DNA of 64,000 nt, taken from contig CM074760.1 of assembly GCA_037355855.1 (NCBI GenBank), positions 7,184,501 to 7,248,500 on the forward strand, read 5' to 3'. Each line of letters opens with the position of its first letter. The stretch's first letter is position 1. The DNA is from Pseudo-nitzschia pungens. Taxonomy: Eukaryota > Bacillariophyta > Bacillariophyceae > Bacillariales > Bacillariaceae. The translations under genes were made by a program, and so were the position numbers. Positions 12,347-22,206 of the stretch are shown one piece after another. The notes under the pieces are model-generated. The model ran no database searches, was not told where the DNA came from, and saw only the letters and a list, made by a program, of their open reading frames with translations.

Positions 12347-13757
12347 GCCGCAGAACCGTCACGAACGGGGATCAATGGGGCACCGCGCTTGTTTCGCAGC
12401 GGCGTCGCGTCGAAATCGGGTTTCGAATATATGACCCGACACTCGCCTCGATGACGTACTACGTAGTTCACAACCAATCGTGCCGCAATATGGAGAGACG
12501 GTTCCGACTGAGCAAGGATTCACGGTGAAAGTGTTGTGGTGTGGCTCGATCAGGATAACCTTACTCGACCGATGGCACCACCGCAACAAGAACAATAGGC
12601 CCTTTTTCACAAAGACGTGATGTAATGTACAGTAAGGTAAACCTTACCTGACGACTCCTCACTCCCCAACAGATTTTCGTAGGAAGTATGAAGCACGATG
12701 GTCCATAGCAGGTAACGGTAACCTTACCTGGTAAGGTTACCGGTAAGGCTTACTTGTTCTCCACTCTCGAAATGAGTAAGGTTACTTAACGTATGTATAC
12801 GTACCAGTATGCACACCTACGTACCGAAAATACCGTAAAAGGTAGGAAAGCGGGAAAAATGAGAAATGGGCGCACGGGAAACGATCATGCTGAATACTAA
12901 GATTACTACTAATACGAAGTCTCTCGATCACGCCGCAACTCTCAATATTATTACTTCGTGTTGTTTTCAGTAGTGTTGGAAACTAAGCATTGTTCCCACT
13001 ATGAAGGACTGTAATATATTATATGTTGTGTGCTGGGAATGCGTTATATTTCAATGAAGGCAATAATCTGATATTTCTAAATTATTCAATACACGTAACG
13101 TTAAGACCTTACTTTTATCTTTCTCTATTCTTGTATGAATTCAAGAAGTTCTTGCACATACTTTTTAATTTTTAAACTTAGTACGCCTCGTCCTGTCACA
13201 TGCCGAAGAATGTGAGGGGAAACATCATCATCACCAGTTTTGGGTTGATCGTTGTATGGCGATGGTAAGTTACCGCACGGTACGAGGATCTGCTGATAGT
13301 CACTCTGACGCTCTGTACACACACCACTTTGTGTCTCTCCTCCTGGAACTACTATTGGTGCAGTCCATCGTGACATGTTCCTTCCCATTCCTAGCTAGCA
13401 TCATCATCACCGACGAAAGTAGTATCAACATCGTCCTCAGAACACGGCGGACCGGAGTAGCAGTACGGTACCTTTCTGGACTTGATTCTTTGCAAGAAGT
13501 TCAAAGGTGGAGGAACCACTTTCAAACGGAGTCTTGAAAGAAAACTTGCCACATGCATCGTTGATGCATCTGCAATTGGTGACAGCGGTAGGAGTCAAAT
13601 CAACACGATAGAATATTGTCATGCTATCATCTCCATTGCCAATAGCAGGCAGGGTTCAACACATGCGTGTTTTCAAAAAAATACGCTTCGGGCAGCAAGT
13701 CGCTGCGAAGATCCGCAAGAAACGGGCCGAGTGAACGGTGAAAGTTCCTACGGTAAT
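12347..13757. other. Intergenic, motif-rich
   Basis: About 1.4 kb. It holds the PP2A promoter side and then a dense cluster of spacer motifs at 12630-12850. A short minus-strand open frame at 13125-13388 has no ATG start and no recognisable domain and is not called. Confidence 0.55.
12717..12741. repeat. Perfect 25-nt inverted repeat of the spacer motif
   Basis: GGTAACCTTACC (12717-12728), a single T, then GGTAAGGTTACC (12730-12741), which is the exact reverse complement of the first arm. It is followed at once by a further GGTAAGGCTTAC. Single-strand DNA or RNA here could fold as a hairpin, although a one-base loop would need to open a few pairs. Confidence 0.9.
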
Positions 13758-14979
13758 TCACCGAAAACTCGGAATCGAACGACAGCGGTGGTCCTCCTCG
13801 TGGAGCGGCAGCGGAGTTAGTTGCTCGAGCCTGTTGGCCACGGTCCGGAGCGTCACGACTCCGTCGCAACCGCCGGAAACAAGGATTCCGGAGTCGTCGC
13901 GAAACCAATCCGGGGTCACGATGCAGCCGGTGGCGAGGCAGCAACCGGAAGGATGCCTCGGCAACGGAAGATAGCGCACCGGAGACCGGGACTCTCTGTC
14001 CCGAACCATTGCGGATTCTCCGGATCCCGCCGCTGCGACGAATCGCGCATCGATTGACGCACACCGAGCAACCTTACAGCGCGGAGTGAGTGAGTCGTTG
14101 GTCGGGACGGTCTCGATCCTCGCGAGTCGGCTAGAGCTAGCGTGCGCGGTCTCGGGCCGGGCGTTCCTCCGGTGGTCCCAAACCGCGACGCTGGGTCCGC
14201 ACGCGGCGGGAACGATTCGATCGCGTTGCGCGAGACGATGCCCGGGGCCTTCGTCCACCGTTGCGTCGACGACCGGGATGGCGGTCTCCGCACCGTCGCT
14301 ATCGTCATCGTTGCCGCTGTCATCGCTGCTGGTAAGCGCCCCGCTGTCGTCCGAGGCGGTGCGACAAAGACCAACGAGATCGTCCCCGTCGTGCCATTCC
14401 CCGAAGAAGTCTTCCTCCGCATCCAGCTCCCGCACCAAGAGCTTCCCCGCGCGATTGTCGTCGGCGGTGCCTCCCACCCGCAGGTTCGGAGAGTTCGGCG
14501 CGGGACCGACCCTCCCGCGGCAGCACGGTCTCGGGCGATACCTTCCGGGAAGACGCTCTCGCGCCGTCCGGAGTGGTCGCCGCACCATTGCCATCGCTGG
14601 GGGCTTTCCGCGCGATGGTGGGTCGATCCGCTCCGTTCTCGCGGTGCGGCACGCAGATTCCTCCGCTCGCGGTCGCGATCGCTGCCCAATCCCGAACCGC
14701 CGACACGGAAACAGCGCTTTGTCGACCGGGGTGTTGCCACGAAGCCATTGTTTGTTGCCGCGCCGAGAGATCGATCCGATGGACAAAGCCGTACAACGAT
14801 CTCCCCTTCCAACCACGCCGCGTCGCGTCCTTTTTCGGGGTCGTTGCGACAAGTCCGGCATCGGTGGCCGCTAGCACCACGGCCTCTCGATCTCAGCGGA
14901 GAGGAACGACGGACACCTGGCGAATAAGTGCGAGAATCAACGGATCGGAAGGACTACTTCTACCACTACTACTACTATA
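13758..14979 (-). CDS. WD40-repeat protein, N-terminus unresolved
   Basis: Propeller-type segments are seen on the minus strand: SAVSVSAVRDWAAIATASGG, LLVRELDAEEDFFGEW, ACGPSVAVWDHRR, DARFVAAAGSGESAMVRDR and PDWFRDDSGILVSGGCDGVV, each with the hydrophobic-Asp-Trp/Arg pattern of WD40 blades. Which WD40 family it belongs to is not recognised. Two breaks are visible. The first half (codons in phase with 14880) and the second half (in phase with 14861) differ by +1 near 14441-14540; one extra base in a GGG run there, or a 100-nt intron (GT 14541, AG 14442), would join them. Upstream, a good-looking strand DPLILALIRQVSVVPL is separated from the rest by an in-frame TGA at 14895-14893, and no ATG was found. 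It may be a real gene with sequence errors or a decaying copy. The boundaries are approximate. Confidence 0.5.
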
Positions 14980-15843
14980 ACTACTCGGCGAGAACTTGCC
15001 GTCGCGTCCGGTCAACGATTCCGATCGCCACGGCGCTCCGACTTTTCCAAACGAGCTCGGTGTTTTCTCGAGAGCGCCGCTTCGTGCACGGAGCGCCAGC
15101 ACTACCAACTACGATGCGCGCTGCCGGAACGAGAGTTGGTGCGTGCGGTGGAATTTCCGCTTCCTTCTCATCGGTGACCAATTGCGAACGCGGAAGCGTC
15201 TCGCGACACCGGGAGGGAGGATGCCTTCCGATCCAAACCACTAAAAGAAGTGCGGAACCGGACAATAGCAATCGATTCAAAGAGAACAATGATTTCGAGG
15301 ACAAAGCCCGGCGGAATATTGTGGCCTGCAGTCCAATCACGTCAAAGCAAGTGGATTTTGAAAGGGGCAAAGGCAGACCACCGGGAAGAAACACAACCCG
15401 AACGCAATCCAAGGCATGGCCTTTCCGTGCTTGATTTGTTTGTTTCAATGGAGAGAATCCATTAAGGACCACTCTCGATCGGACTTTCGATTATTTCCAG
15501 AGACACACGCCGATTCGACCGTACGACAAGCACGCAGCATTGCTTTTCTGCACCAATCCAAAACCACACGCTACACATCGTCGTCCTCGACGGAAAACAC
15601 CGCAGAAAAGCATCGGTGCCTCGAAAGACAGCTATAATTGATTTGGATAGCTCTTCCCGTTCTGATCCGTTTCGCGTCGTCAAGAAGTCGAGCCGGTCAT
15701 ACGGTCGCACCTTGCTCAAAGGCATCTCTTGGTTGCTGTAGATGTAGATGTAGACTTTGATGTTTTTGTTGTTGTTGTTCTTCTTCTTATTATTATAACA
15801 TGGAATGTTTTCGTGTCTCCGTTTCTTAGTCATCATCATTAAA
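14980..15843. other. Spacer or unresolved 5' part of the WD40 gene
   Basis: GC-rich up to about 15200, then normal. A 164-codon minus-strand open frame lies at 14981-15472 but has no ATG start and no domain that I recognise. It may contain the missing first exon(s) of the WD40 gene. From about 15740 the sequence becomes T/A-rich before the TIM21 stop codon. Confidence 0.4.
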
Positions 15844-16625
15844 TTATTTGTTGTTTCCTCCCAGCAATTGTTGCATAGCGTTCGCCGTTTCCTGGCTGCC
15901 ACCCGCCAATCGCTTCGCCGTCAGAGCCGCTCGGTTGTCGACGACGGTGATGACCCGCCCCGATCGCTTGTCCTGCACCAGGACGTAGACGTATTCTCCG
16001 GACGACATCTCGCTCGAGACCTCCGCGAAACAAATCGCCGAATCGAACTGGCCCTCCATGTTGAACCGCACGCGGGTGCGTTTCGATCCGTCGTCCGGGT
16101 CCGTGTATTGGGTGTGCTCGATGAAATTGCGACGGCCCTCTCGGTGACCACCGTGGTCCTTGCCGTAGAACTTGAGAGTCTCTCCGTATTTCAGTCTCAC
16201 CTGCGAGTTTTCCTTGATCACGGCGCTCGCTCCGTTGAAGACGCTGTTCGGACTCATTTTCGTGGGAATCAATTCCTTTCCGATGAAATAAGCGCACGCA
16301 CAGGCAAAGCCGAATATTCCAACCCACATGGTGAGTCCGGCTTGCCGCTGCGACCTTTTGACCGGGCGTCAAAACTATTTCTTTCGTGTCCGGATCGCCG
16401 TCGTCGCCCTGTTTGGGAGGCTCCTGCTTGGCTTGACCGCTCAGGGATCGCAAGCCGACCCTGGAAGCCAGGGGTGCCCGCTAGTTGCCGGGAGAGGCTG
16501 CGATTCGCAAAGTGCAGCGTGGAAACGGCATTTCTCTGTTCGACAGGAAGAAGACGAAAGAGCGTCGGAACATGTTTGAGTCGGGAACCGTGGCGGAGGC
16601 CCAGTGTGGATGCCTGGCGCAACAT
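15844..16625 (-). CDS. TIM21: TIM21, mitochondrial inner-membrane import subunit
   Basis: TIM21 is the TIM23-complex subunit that contacts the outer-membrane translocase through its intermembrane-space domain. The start at 16625 gives an Arg/Leu/Ser-rich, nearly acid-free presequence (MLRQASTLGLRHGSRLK...) typical of mitochondrial import. The family signature is TPGQKVAAASR, one membrane helix WVGIFGFACACAYFIG, then GKELIPTKMSP, LKFYGKDHGGHREGRRNF, TRVRFNMEGQFDSA and VYVLVQDKRSGRVITVVDNR. The three pieces lie in three frames, each +1 from the last, at about 16459-16461 (a GGG on the coding strand) and about 16330-16337. Skipping one base at each place gives 259 residues and restores the expected order. 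An alternative first part is an ATG at 16573 with a 66-nt intron that also removes the first offset. Identity is firm; the breaks look like extra bases. Confidence 0.85.
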
Positions 16626-17700
16626 GGACGAGTCTTGTGATTTCTTTTGTCTTTCTCTTGTCTTTGTATGTCTTCTGGAGACCCTCGGAAGCGCTGTTTC
16701 TCTCGGGTTTGCAAAATAACTACTGGTACCAGTAGAAGGTCGTGTGCGTAAGGTTACTGAGACCTTGGGTCAAAGTTGAAAGTACAAGTAATCTTACTGT
16801 AGACGAGAACTGCTGCTGATATAATTCAATCAAAATCAACCAATCAATCAAAATCGAAAGCCTACTATGTCTCTCGCGAGCGATCACTAACCTTACTACT
16901 CTACGGTAAGGTTTGGTTTACCGGTATTTGAGATGAGATCCGCGATCATCAATCATCGATCATCTTCGCAACATCACCAACCGGTAATTAACTTACTTTA
17001 GGGCCTGTTCTTGTCACCCAAAAGCATCTCAATGGACAGACAGAGAGAATTGCTGTTGCGGTACTTGTACGTACGGTACTTGGTACGTTACGTACGATAG
17101 TACTGCTTTCAGGGGACATGGGCAATTTTTTTTTAAGGGAAAATACTACGAAGTACTGGTAAGATTTACGGAGTAACCTTAATAATTATGCCCTGCCAGC
17201 AAGCGAGATTTTGTGTCTCGTTTGCAGAAGCAATCTAACGCTCCACAACAGCGGTGAAACCAGGGGTCATAGTGAAACTGCATGAAGGTTTGCTCAGGAC
17301 CTGGAATGGAGGGTTCGCTAATCTTCAAAATCAGTCGGACTCGGATCAACAATAAGAGGTAATTACGTGTAAGGCTTACTACAAAATTCCTTACAGCTGT
17401 CCGTTGGTTCTACGCCTCAATGTACTAATTTCTACGTTGACTTGAGGACAGCTGTTAGGTACTTTGTAGTATCTTTCTTTGGGGAGAACACTTGTTCACT
17501 GACAACAAACCTTGTTAGTGGAGAATCTCAAGCAAAAAAGATCTCCCGAACGATGATAGAGGCCAACATAAATTCACTCCTTATTGTCACAAAAGACATT
17601 CTGATTTTTCCATAAGACTGAATAGTTGTGGACATTTCACGACAACTTTCCGCCTCGAAGTAAGTAGTAAATACCATTATTATTTTTCAACGAATACATC
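16626..17700. other. Intergenic between divergent genes
   Basis: About 1.1 kb shared upstream region of TIM21 (-) and the hydrolase (+). It has several copies of the spacer motif (for example about 16908-16934, 17060-17100 and 17368-17380) and no recognisable gene. Confidence 0.6.
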
Positions 17701-18743
17701 ATGGTGTTTGTGTACCCAAATCTTGTCGTGACAACCATCAAATGCGATGAATTTGATGCTCCAGATGGTAAAAAGATGGTGCATTTCTACGAAGATAAAC
17801 CGACCGGAAGCAAAGCGCGTTTTCTGATAAACGTGACGCACAAGGGAGGTAATAAATTTGAAGCCGAAGTACTGACGACGAAAGAACAGATCGAGAAGGA
17901 AATCGCGAAATTCGGAACAAATTGTACTCCACTCTTCTGTGTTCATGGCTTCAACAACGAGCCTCATTATGTTCTGGACTTGGTAAAAAAGAAAATACCG
18001 AAATTCAAGGATGCTGGTGGGAAATACTACCCAGTCCCTGTTCTCTGGGCTACAGAGGGTAATATGTTTTGGTACGAAACGGACCAGGAGACGAACGCAC
18101 CAGCAGCTGGTCAGCTGTTGAAGGAGTTTACTGATTGCGTTAAAAATGACCTTTTCCCGAGAAAGTCTCTGATGATGCACAGCATGGGAAATCACGTCGT
18201 TTTCAATGGTGCATGTGGCGCGGGTCAGCCAGATGTCCAGTTCGAGAACATCTTCATGGTAGCAGCGGTAAGTTTATCGAACACGGTGTAACGAAAAGAG
18301 AAGAACGGATTTATCGGACGCATCACCTCATCTAGCTCCCTTGTTTCATTGGCTATGCAAAGGACGTTCCCTTTGATATTTTCCACGACAACCCAAATGA
18401 AGATTACAACTTTAGCAATGGGAAGTATTTCAAGGATAAGAGGTTGAAGGCGGATCGTTTCATGAACATGTTGGCGGAAAAGAATGGATCCAAAGTTGGC
18501 AAAATCTGCATTCTTCACAATTCAGGCGACGCGGCGTTGAATTTTTCGGGTGGTGTTGCGAATTGGGAGAAACGAATCGGTAAGAGCGGTACTGGCGATT
18601 TCAAGGACGTTCGTGACGTCATCGAGAAAGTCATTGTGAACATAGACTGTTCAAACGAAACCTACTCTGATGATTGGTGGAAGGAGCATGGTTACCAGTT
18701 TGAAGAATGGGCAGTTAAACATTACACCAACTACAGTCTATAG
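17701..18743 (+). CDS. Alpha/beta hydrolase, DUF900-like
   Basis: Two exons, 17701-18267 and 18336-18743; the 68-nt intron has GTAAGT at the donor and CTAG at the acceptor and joins in phase 0, for 324 residues. The fold is suggested by LFCVHGFNN (oxyanion turn), then the nucleophile elbow MMHSMGNH with Ser161, later NSGDAALNFSG with a likely catalytic Asp, and a C-terminal His in KEHGYQFEEW. This order matches the DUF900-type alpha/beta hydrolases, whose substrates are mostly unknown. No signal peptide or membrane helix is seen, so a cytosolic enzyme is expected. Substrate is not predictable from the sequence. The presence of the nucleophile, acid and base candidates makes an active hydrolase likely. 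Confidence 0.75.
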
Positions 18744-19106
18744 AAACGGATTCCAGTGATGGTGTGTCAAGGCGTTGGGACGAAAGTGCCGAAAACGGGC
18801 AACGCGACGGAGATGCCTAATTACTTTCCAACAGGATTAGAATAATTACCATAACAGGAGTGGTTATGAAGTGACTTGCGACTGAAAGGTCGGGATTGTT
18901 GGAGGAGAATACCTGACTCATATTTTGTAGAAAATAGAATCCAATAAAGTAAACACTTCAGTTACTGTAACCCAGTATTTAATCATCTTAACAAATTCTG
19001 CTTGGAACGGGCACCGCGATGAAGATGCGTACTTGCTTCCCGACAGTATTAGTTGTAGCTCCATTTAAAAGTACGCGTTGTATTTCAACCGCAAATCCCT
19101 CTCATC
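18744..19106. other. Intergenic between convergent genes
   Basis: A short 3' region shared by the hydrolase and the epimerase gene. AATAAAG at about 18944 and AATAATT elements could serve 3' end formation. Nothing else is seen. Confidence 0.6.
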
Positions 19107-20309
19107 CTACTCTAGTCGTTCCTTTCGCAAAGACTCACGTCGCTTCTCGTCTTCTTCGGCCAGCCGAGCTTCTTTTTCCGCACAATATGAAGCGTACTGC
19201 ACTTCCCACGATTCGTCCGAAGACTTGTTGTTTGGGTCAACATCAGTTTTCTCCGTACCGGTCACAGGTTTAACGTCGGCTTCGAGAGTTTGTTCCTTTT
19301 CCGCCAGGAAAGCGGCATATTCCTCTCTCCAGGAATCATCCGAACCCGTTGCACTCGATTCCTTCGCTACCTTTGATACACCTTCGATGTGTCCTCGATT
19401 GACTTCCATGATCTGAGAAACCCCATCATAAGGTGGCATCTGGACCTGGTATTTGTTCGCCACTTTGGGTGGTAGAAAGCGCCCTCCGATGAAATGACGT
19501 CCCGTAAAGTTTTTGGTGCACAATTTTGGCGCGGTCAAACTAATCAGCATGTCCGGAACAAAACCCGTGTTCGCCACATCTCCCTCATCAACATTCCATC
19601 CCGAAGGAACATCAACAGAAATTATCTTCACAGAGTTGTCCGCCTCCTGCACTTTCTTGAGCTGCTGGAGGATCGTGGCAAATGGTTCGCGTGGCTCCCC
19701 CTTGAAACTGAAGCCGAATATCGCGTCCACAATGGAATCATACGAATCCATGTCGGCTGGCATTTCGTCCAAGACGGATATACCAACGTCTTCGCATTGT
19801 TTGACAAGGTTGATAAAGTGCTGTTTCTTGGATTGTTTCGGATACACAATCGCACAATCGTATCCAAAAAAGTACAAATGTCTAGCTGCTACCAACCCGT
19901 CTCCTCCGTTGTTGCCCGGTCCGCAGATGATGAGGATTTTTCGCCTCGGTGCATCGATGCCCCCTTTCTGCGGTATTCCCTGGTAAACGGCCTCGGCAAC
20001 TGCCAATCCCGCGAGTTCCATGAGTTGTTCCAAAGAAAAACCAGGAGTCGACATGAGCTCGGCATCGAGAGCTGCCGCATTTACGGCGTTGAGATACCCG
20101 GTACCAGTCATGGGGGTCAATGTTTCACAGGAAGATCTTTCTGCTTCCGAGGATGCTTGAGAACCCGAGGCCACCGAGAACAATGCCGCGGTTGTGGAAG
20201 CTAGTGAAAGCTTCGTTTTCGACAACAAATGGAATTTATTCGACAGAGCTCTTGCGCGCCCGGTGATGGAAGTCGATGCGATCGCCGTCAGCAACAGGCC
20301 ACGACGCAT
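19107..20309 (-). CDS. NAXE: NAD(P)H-hydrate epimerase (YjeF N-terminal domain), organelle-type presequence
   Basis: The enzyme interconverts the R and S forms of hydrated NAD(P)H so that the partner dehydratase can repair them. The ATG at 20309 gives 400 residues. Residues 1-65 are Arg/Ser/Thr-rich and basic (MRRGLLLTAIASTSITGRAR), suggesting mitochondrial or plastid import. The domain spans about 70-310: GYLNAVNAAALDAELM, PGFSLEQLMELAG, the nucleotide loop CGPGNNGGDGLVAARHLYF, DAIFGFSFKGEPREPF, SVDVPSGWNVDEGD and SLTAPKLCTKNFTGRHFIGG. After the domain there is an unusual tail of about 90 residues carrying two related copies of a W-x2-EYA/QYA-x3-AEKE motif (SWREEYAAFLAEKE and SWEVQYASYCAEKE). 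No dehydratase or PNPOx domain is fused to it. The open frame extends further upstream, but without an ATG. Confidence 0.93.
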   Translation of the reverse strand: MRRGLLLTAIASTSITGRARALSNKFHLLSKTKLSLASTTAALFSVASGSQASSEAERSSCETLTPMTGTGYLNAVNAAALDAELMSTPGFSLEQLMELAGLAVAEAVYQGIPQKGGIDAPRRKILIICGPGNNGGDGLVAARHLYFFGYDCAIVYPKQSKKQHFINLVKQCEDVGISVLDEMPADMDSYDSIVDAIFGFSFKGEPREPFATILQQLKKVQEADNSVKIISVDVPSGWNVDEGDVANTGFVPDMLISLTAPKLCTKNFTGRHFIGGRFLPPKVANKYQVQMPPYDGVSQIMEVNRGHIEGVSKVAKESSATGSDDSWREEYAAFLAEKEQTLEADVKPVTGTEKTDVDPNNKSSDESWEVQYASYCAEKEARLAEEDEKRRESLRKERLE

Positions 20310-21195
20310 TGGTTCTTCGTACAGGCAACGACGCAATTGTTGTTTTGAGTTTTGAGTCACCCAGAGATTGCGTTTGTCTCCGGGATCGCAGAATCGTTCG
20401 GGACTGCTGCTGATGAGTTCCGGGTTCTTGCTCGATCTACCGGTAATACTAAACACCCGATGTCCTGCTTTAGACCGATAGGATGCGAATATGGTTTTGT
20501 ACGGGCGGTTGACATAGATTACGAATACCGGTACTCGTACAGCACTCCGGAACAAACGATCGCATGGGACAGTGTTCCCGTGTTCCAGGAGAACGGGAAG
20601 TTCCAAGATTGAAGAAGATGATGATGTGATCCGGATGCGATCTGGATGTGATCTACCGTAAGGCTTACCCGTAAGATTACGAGTAAATTACCGTACCGTA
20701 TTCTCTAGTCTGAGATCTGAACTTCGATGGTCGATGGTAAGATCGTACGAACGAAGATTCATAATTCATACCGGCATTCTTTGACTCCTGCTTTACAATG
20801 TTTGTATTCAGTAAGGCTTATTCAGTATGTTGGATGAATCCAATAAGTCGGATTGCGAAAACACCCTACAGCCGAGAGAGGGTTCAGCGGTCATGAGTGA
20901 GTCATGGCTGACCCCTCGGGAAGGGGAAGGAGGGCAAATCAACACGATTAGCATAATTTTTCATTATTGTTTGGATTGACACCTTTTGAGATTTATCCTC
21001 AGACATCGGACACGGGACATCGGAAATCGGAAGGTAAACAGTTTTGATCCAACTCTCGTGTACAGTATCTTATGTGCGAAGCGCACACGTATTTCGGAAC
21101 GGAGGAAGTAATTTTTTGCACGAAACGGAATCATCCATTCCAAATGAATCGAAACCAAGTAAATACGAAGTAAAAAGTAACACTGTTCGAGAACT
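20310..21195. other. Intergenic between divergent genes
   Basis: About 0.9 kb shared upstream region of the epimerase (-) and the Cys-rich protein (+). It includes spacer motifs at 20653-20700 (ACCGTAAGGCTTACCCGTAA). No gene is seen. Confidence 0.6.
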
Positions 21196-22029
21196 ATGCC
21201 AATGCCCACCCGACACTTCTCCATCATCGCCTTGTCGCTATTTGTCGGCAGCCTGCCACTTTACGTGAATGCTATCGAGGGTGGGCCGGTTCCTGCCTGC
21301 AAGGAAATGGGTTCCACCTTCGTACCCTCTTTCCCCCAGAGCTGCGTTACCACCTGCAGCATGCTTTTCCTCACGATGTCCGCTTCCGATTCAAAGAACG
21401 TCAACGGGAATATCAAGTGCAGCTGCGAAATGCGGGAACGTCCCATTTGCACGGATGATCCCACGTGCTACGAGGTGGATGTGAATCCCGGAGAAGCCCT
21501 GGAAAAGTGCCGGGCGGCTTGCGGAAGCACCGGTCCGGAAGTGACGGCGGTGGATTACATCGAGTTTGCGGGAGATCCTGCCGCCGCCAACAAGAACCAG
21601 ACGCATTCTGTCGTGGGCTGCTCGTGCGACGGGGGTGACACCCAGTTGTGCGGCCCCGATTATGCACTGTTGAGCGATCTGTCCTACCTTCCCTCGTGCA
21701 CGGCTTCCCTTACCAACACGGAGGAATCCTGTGAGACCTACTGCTTGGATTCCAAAATCTTCACCGGATCTGTCTGGAACGGTGCCGACAAGTCCTGCAC
21801 TTGCACAACCGTCGATGGATCCGTCTTGGTCTGCGACGACACCAAGGCCAGGGAGAAAGACGGAAGCGGTCTGGGCAATCCCTGCTACGAAAATGTGGGC
21901 GTCAACACCGTGGATTGTTCGGAAGCGTCGTCCGAAACGTCATCGTCGTCGAGCAACCAACCGTTGGTGAACCTCCTTCTCGTATCATTGGTGGCAATCA
22001 ATGCAGTCGCTTACGCAGTGGGATCATGA
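21196..22029 (+). CDS. Secreted or GPI-anchored Cys-rich protein, unknown function
   Basis: The protein has 277 residues from a good ATG. It starts with a signal peptide (HFSIIALSLFVGSLPLYVNA, cut near residue 26) and ends with a Ser-rich stretch followed by a hydrophobic tail (NLLLVSLVAINAVAYAVGS) that has no basic stop-transfer residues, as in GPI-anchor signals. The ectodomain is rich in spaced cysteines (for example CSCEMRERPIC, CSCDGGDTQLC, CTCTTVDGSVLVC), which suggests three or four disulfide-bonded repeats of a C-x-C-x8-10-C type. I do not recognise a named family. A cell-surface or frustule-associated role is possible but is only inferred from targeting. Single exon. Confidence 0.75.
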   Translation: MPMPTRHFSIIALSLFVGSLPLYVNAIEGGPVPACKEMGSTFVPSFPQSCVTTCSMLFLTMSASDSKNVNGNIKCSCEMRERPICTDDPTCYEVDVNPGEALEKCRAACGSTGPEVTAVDYIEFAGDPAAANKNQTHSVVGCSCDGGDTQLCGPDYALLSDLSYLPSCTASLTNTEESCETYCLDSKIFTGSVWNGADKSCTCTTVDGSVLVCDDTKAREKDGSGLGNPCYENVGVNTVDCSEASSETSSSSSNQPLVNLLLVSLVAINAVAYAVGS

Positions 22030-22206
22030 ACCGCCGTTCTGCCGGGGCTTTGAGTTTTTACCTGTGTGTGCTCACTAGAATACATGTTTTACAATCAATC
22101 ATAAAATAATAAATATACGAGGAATGAAGCATGGAACTAATACTTCGTTTGCGTCGTTGGAAATGATGTATTTTTGTGGGCAATGCGCCATCAAGTTCAC
22201 ACTTAT

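Noticed and set aside
13125..13388. Minus-strand 87-codon frame ending YVQELLEFIQE
   Set aside because: No ATG, no neighbour that would supply exons and no known domain. Possibly chance.
13916..14927. Plus-strand frames of about 260 codons over the WD40 gene
   Set aside because: Arg-rich, GC-driven shadows. The minus strand carries recognisable WD40 segments.
16481..16573. Alternative TIM21 start at 16573 with a 66-nt intron
   Set aside because: Possible, and kept as an alternative. The donor GTTTCC is weak and the upstream ATG at 16625 gives a better mitochondrial presequence.
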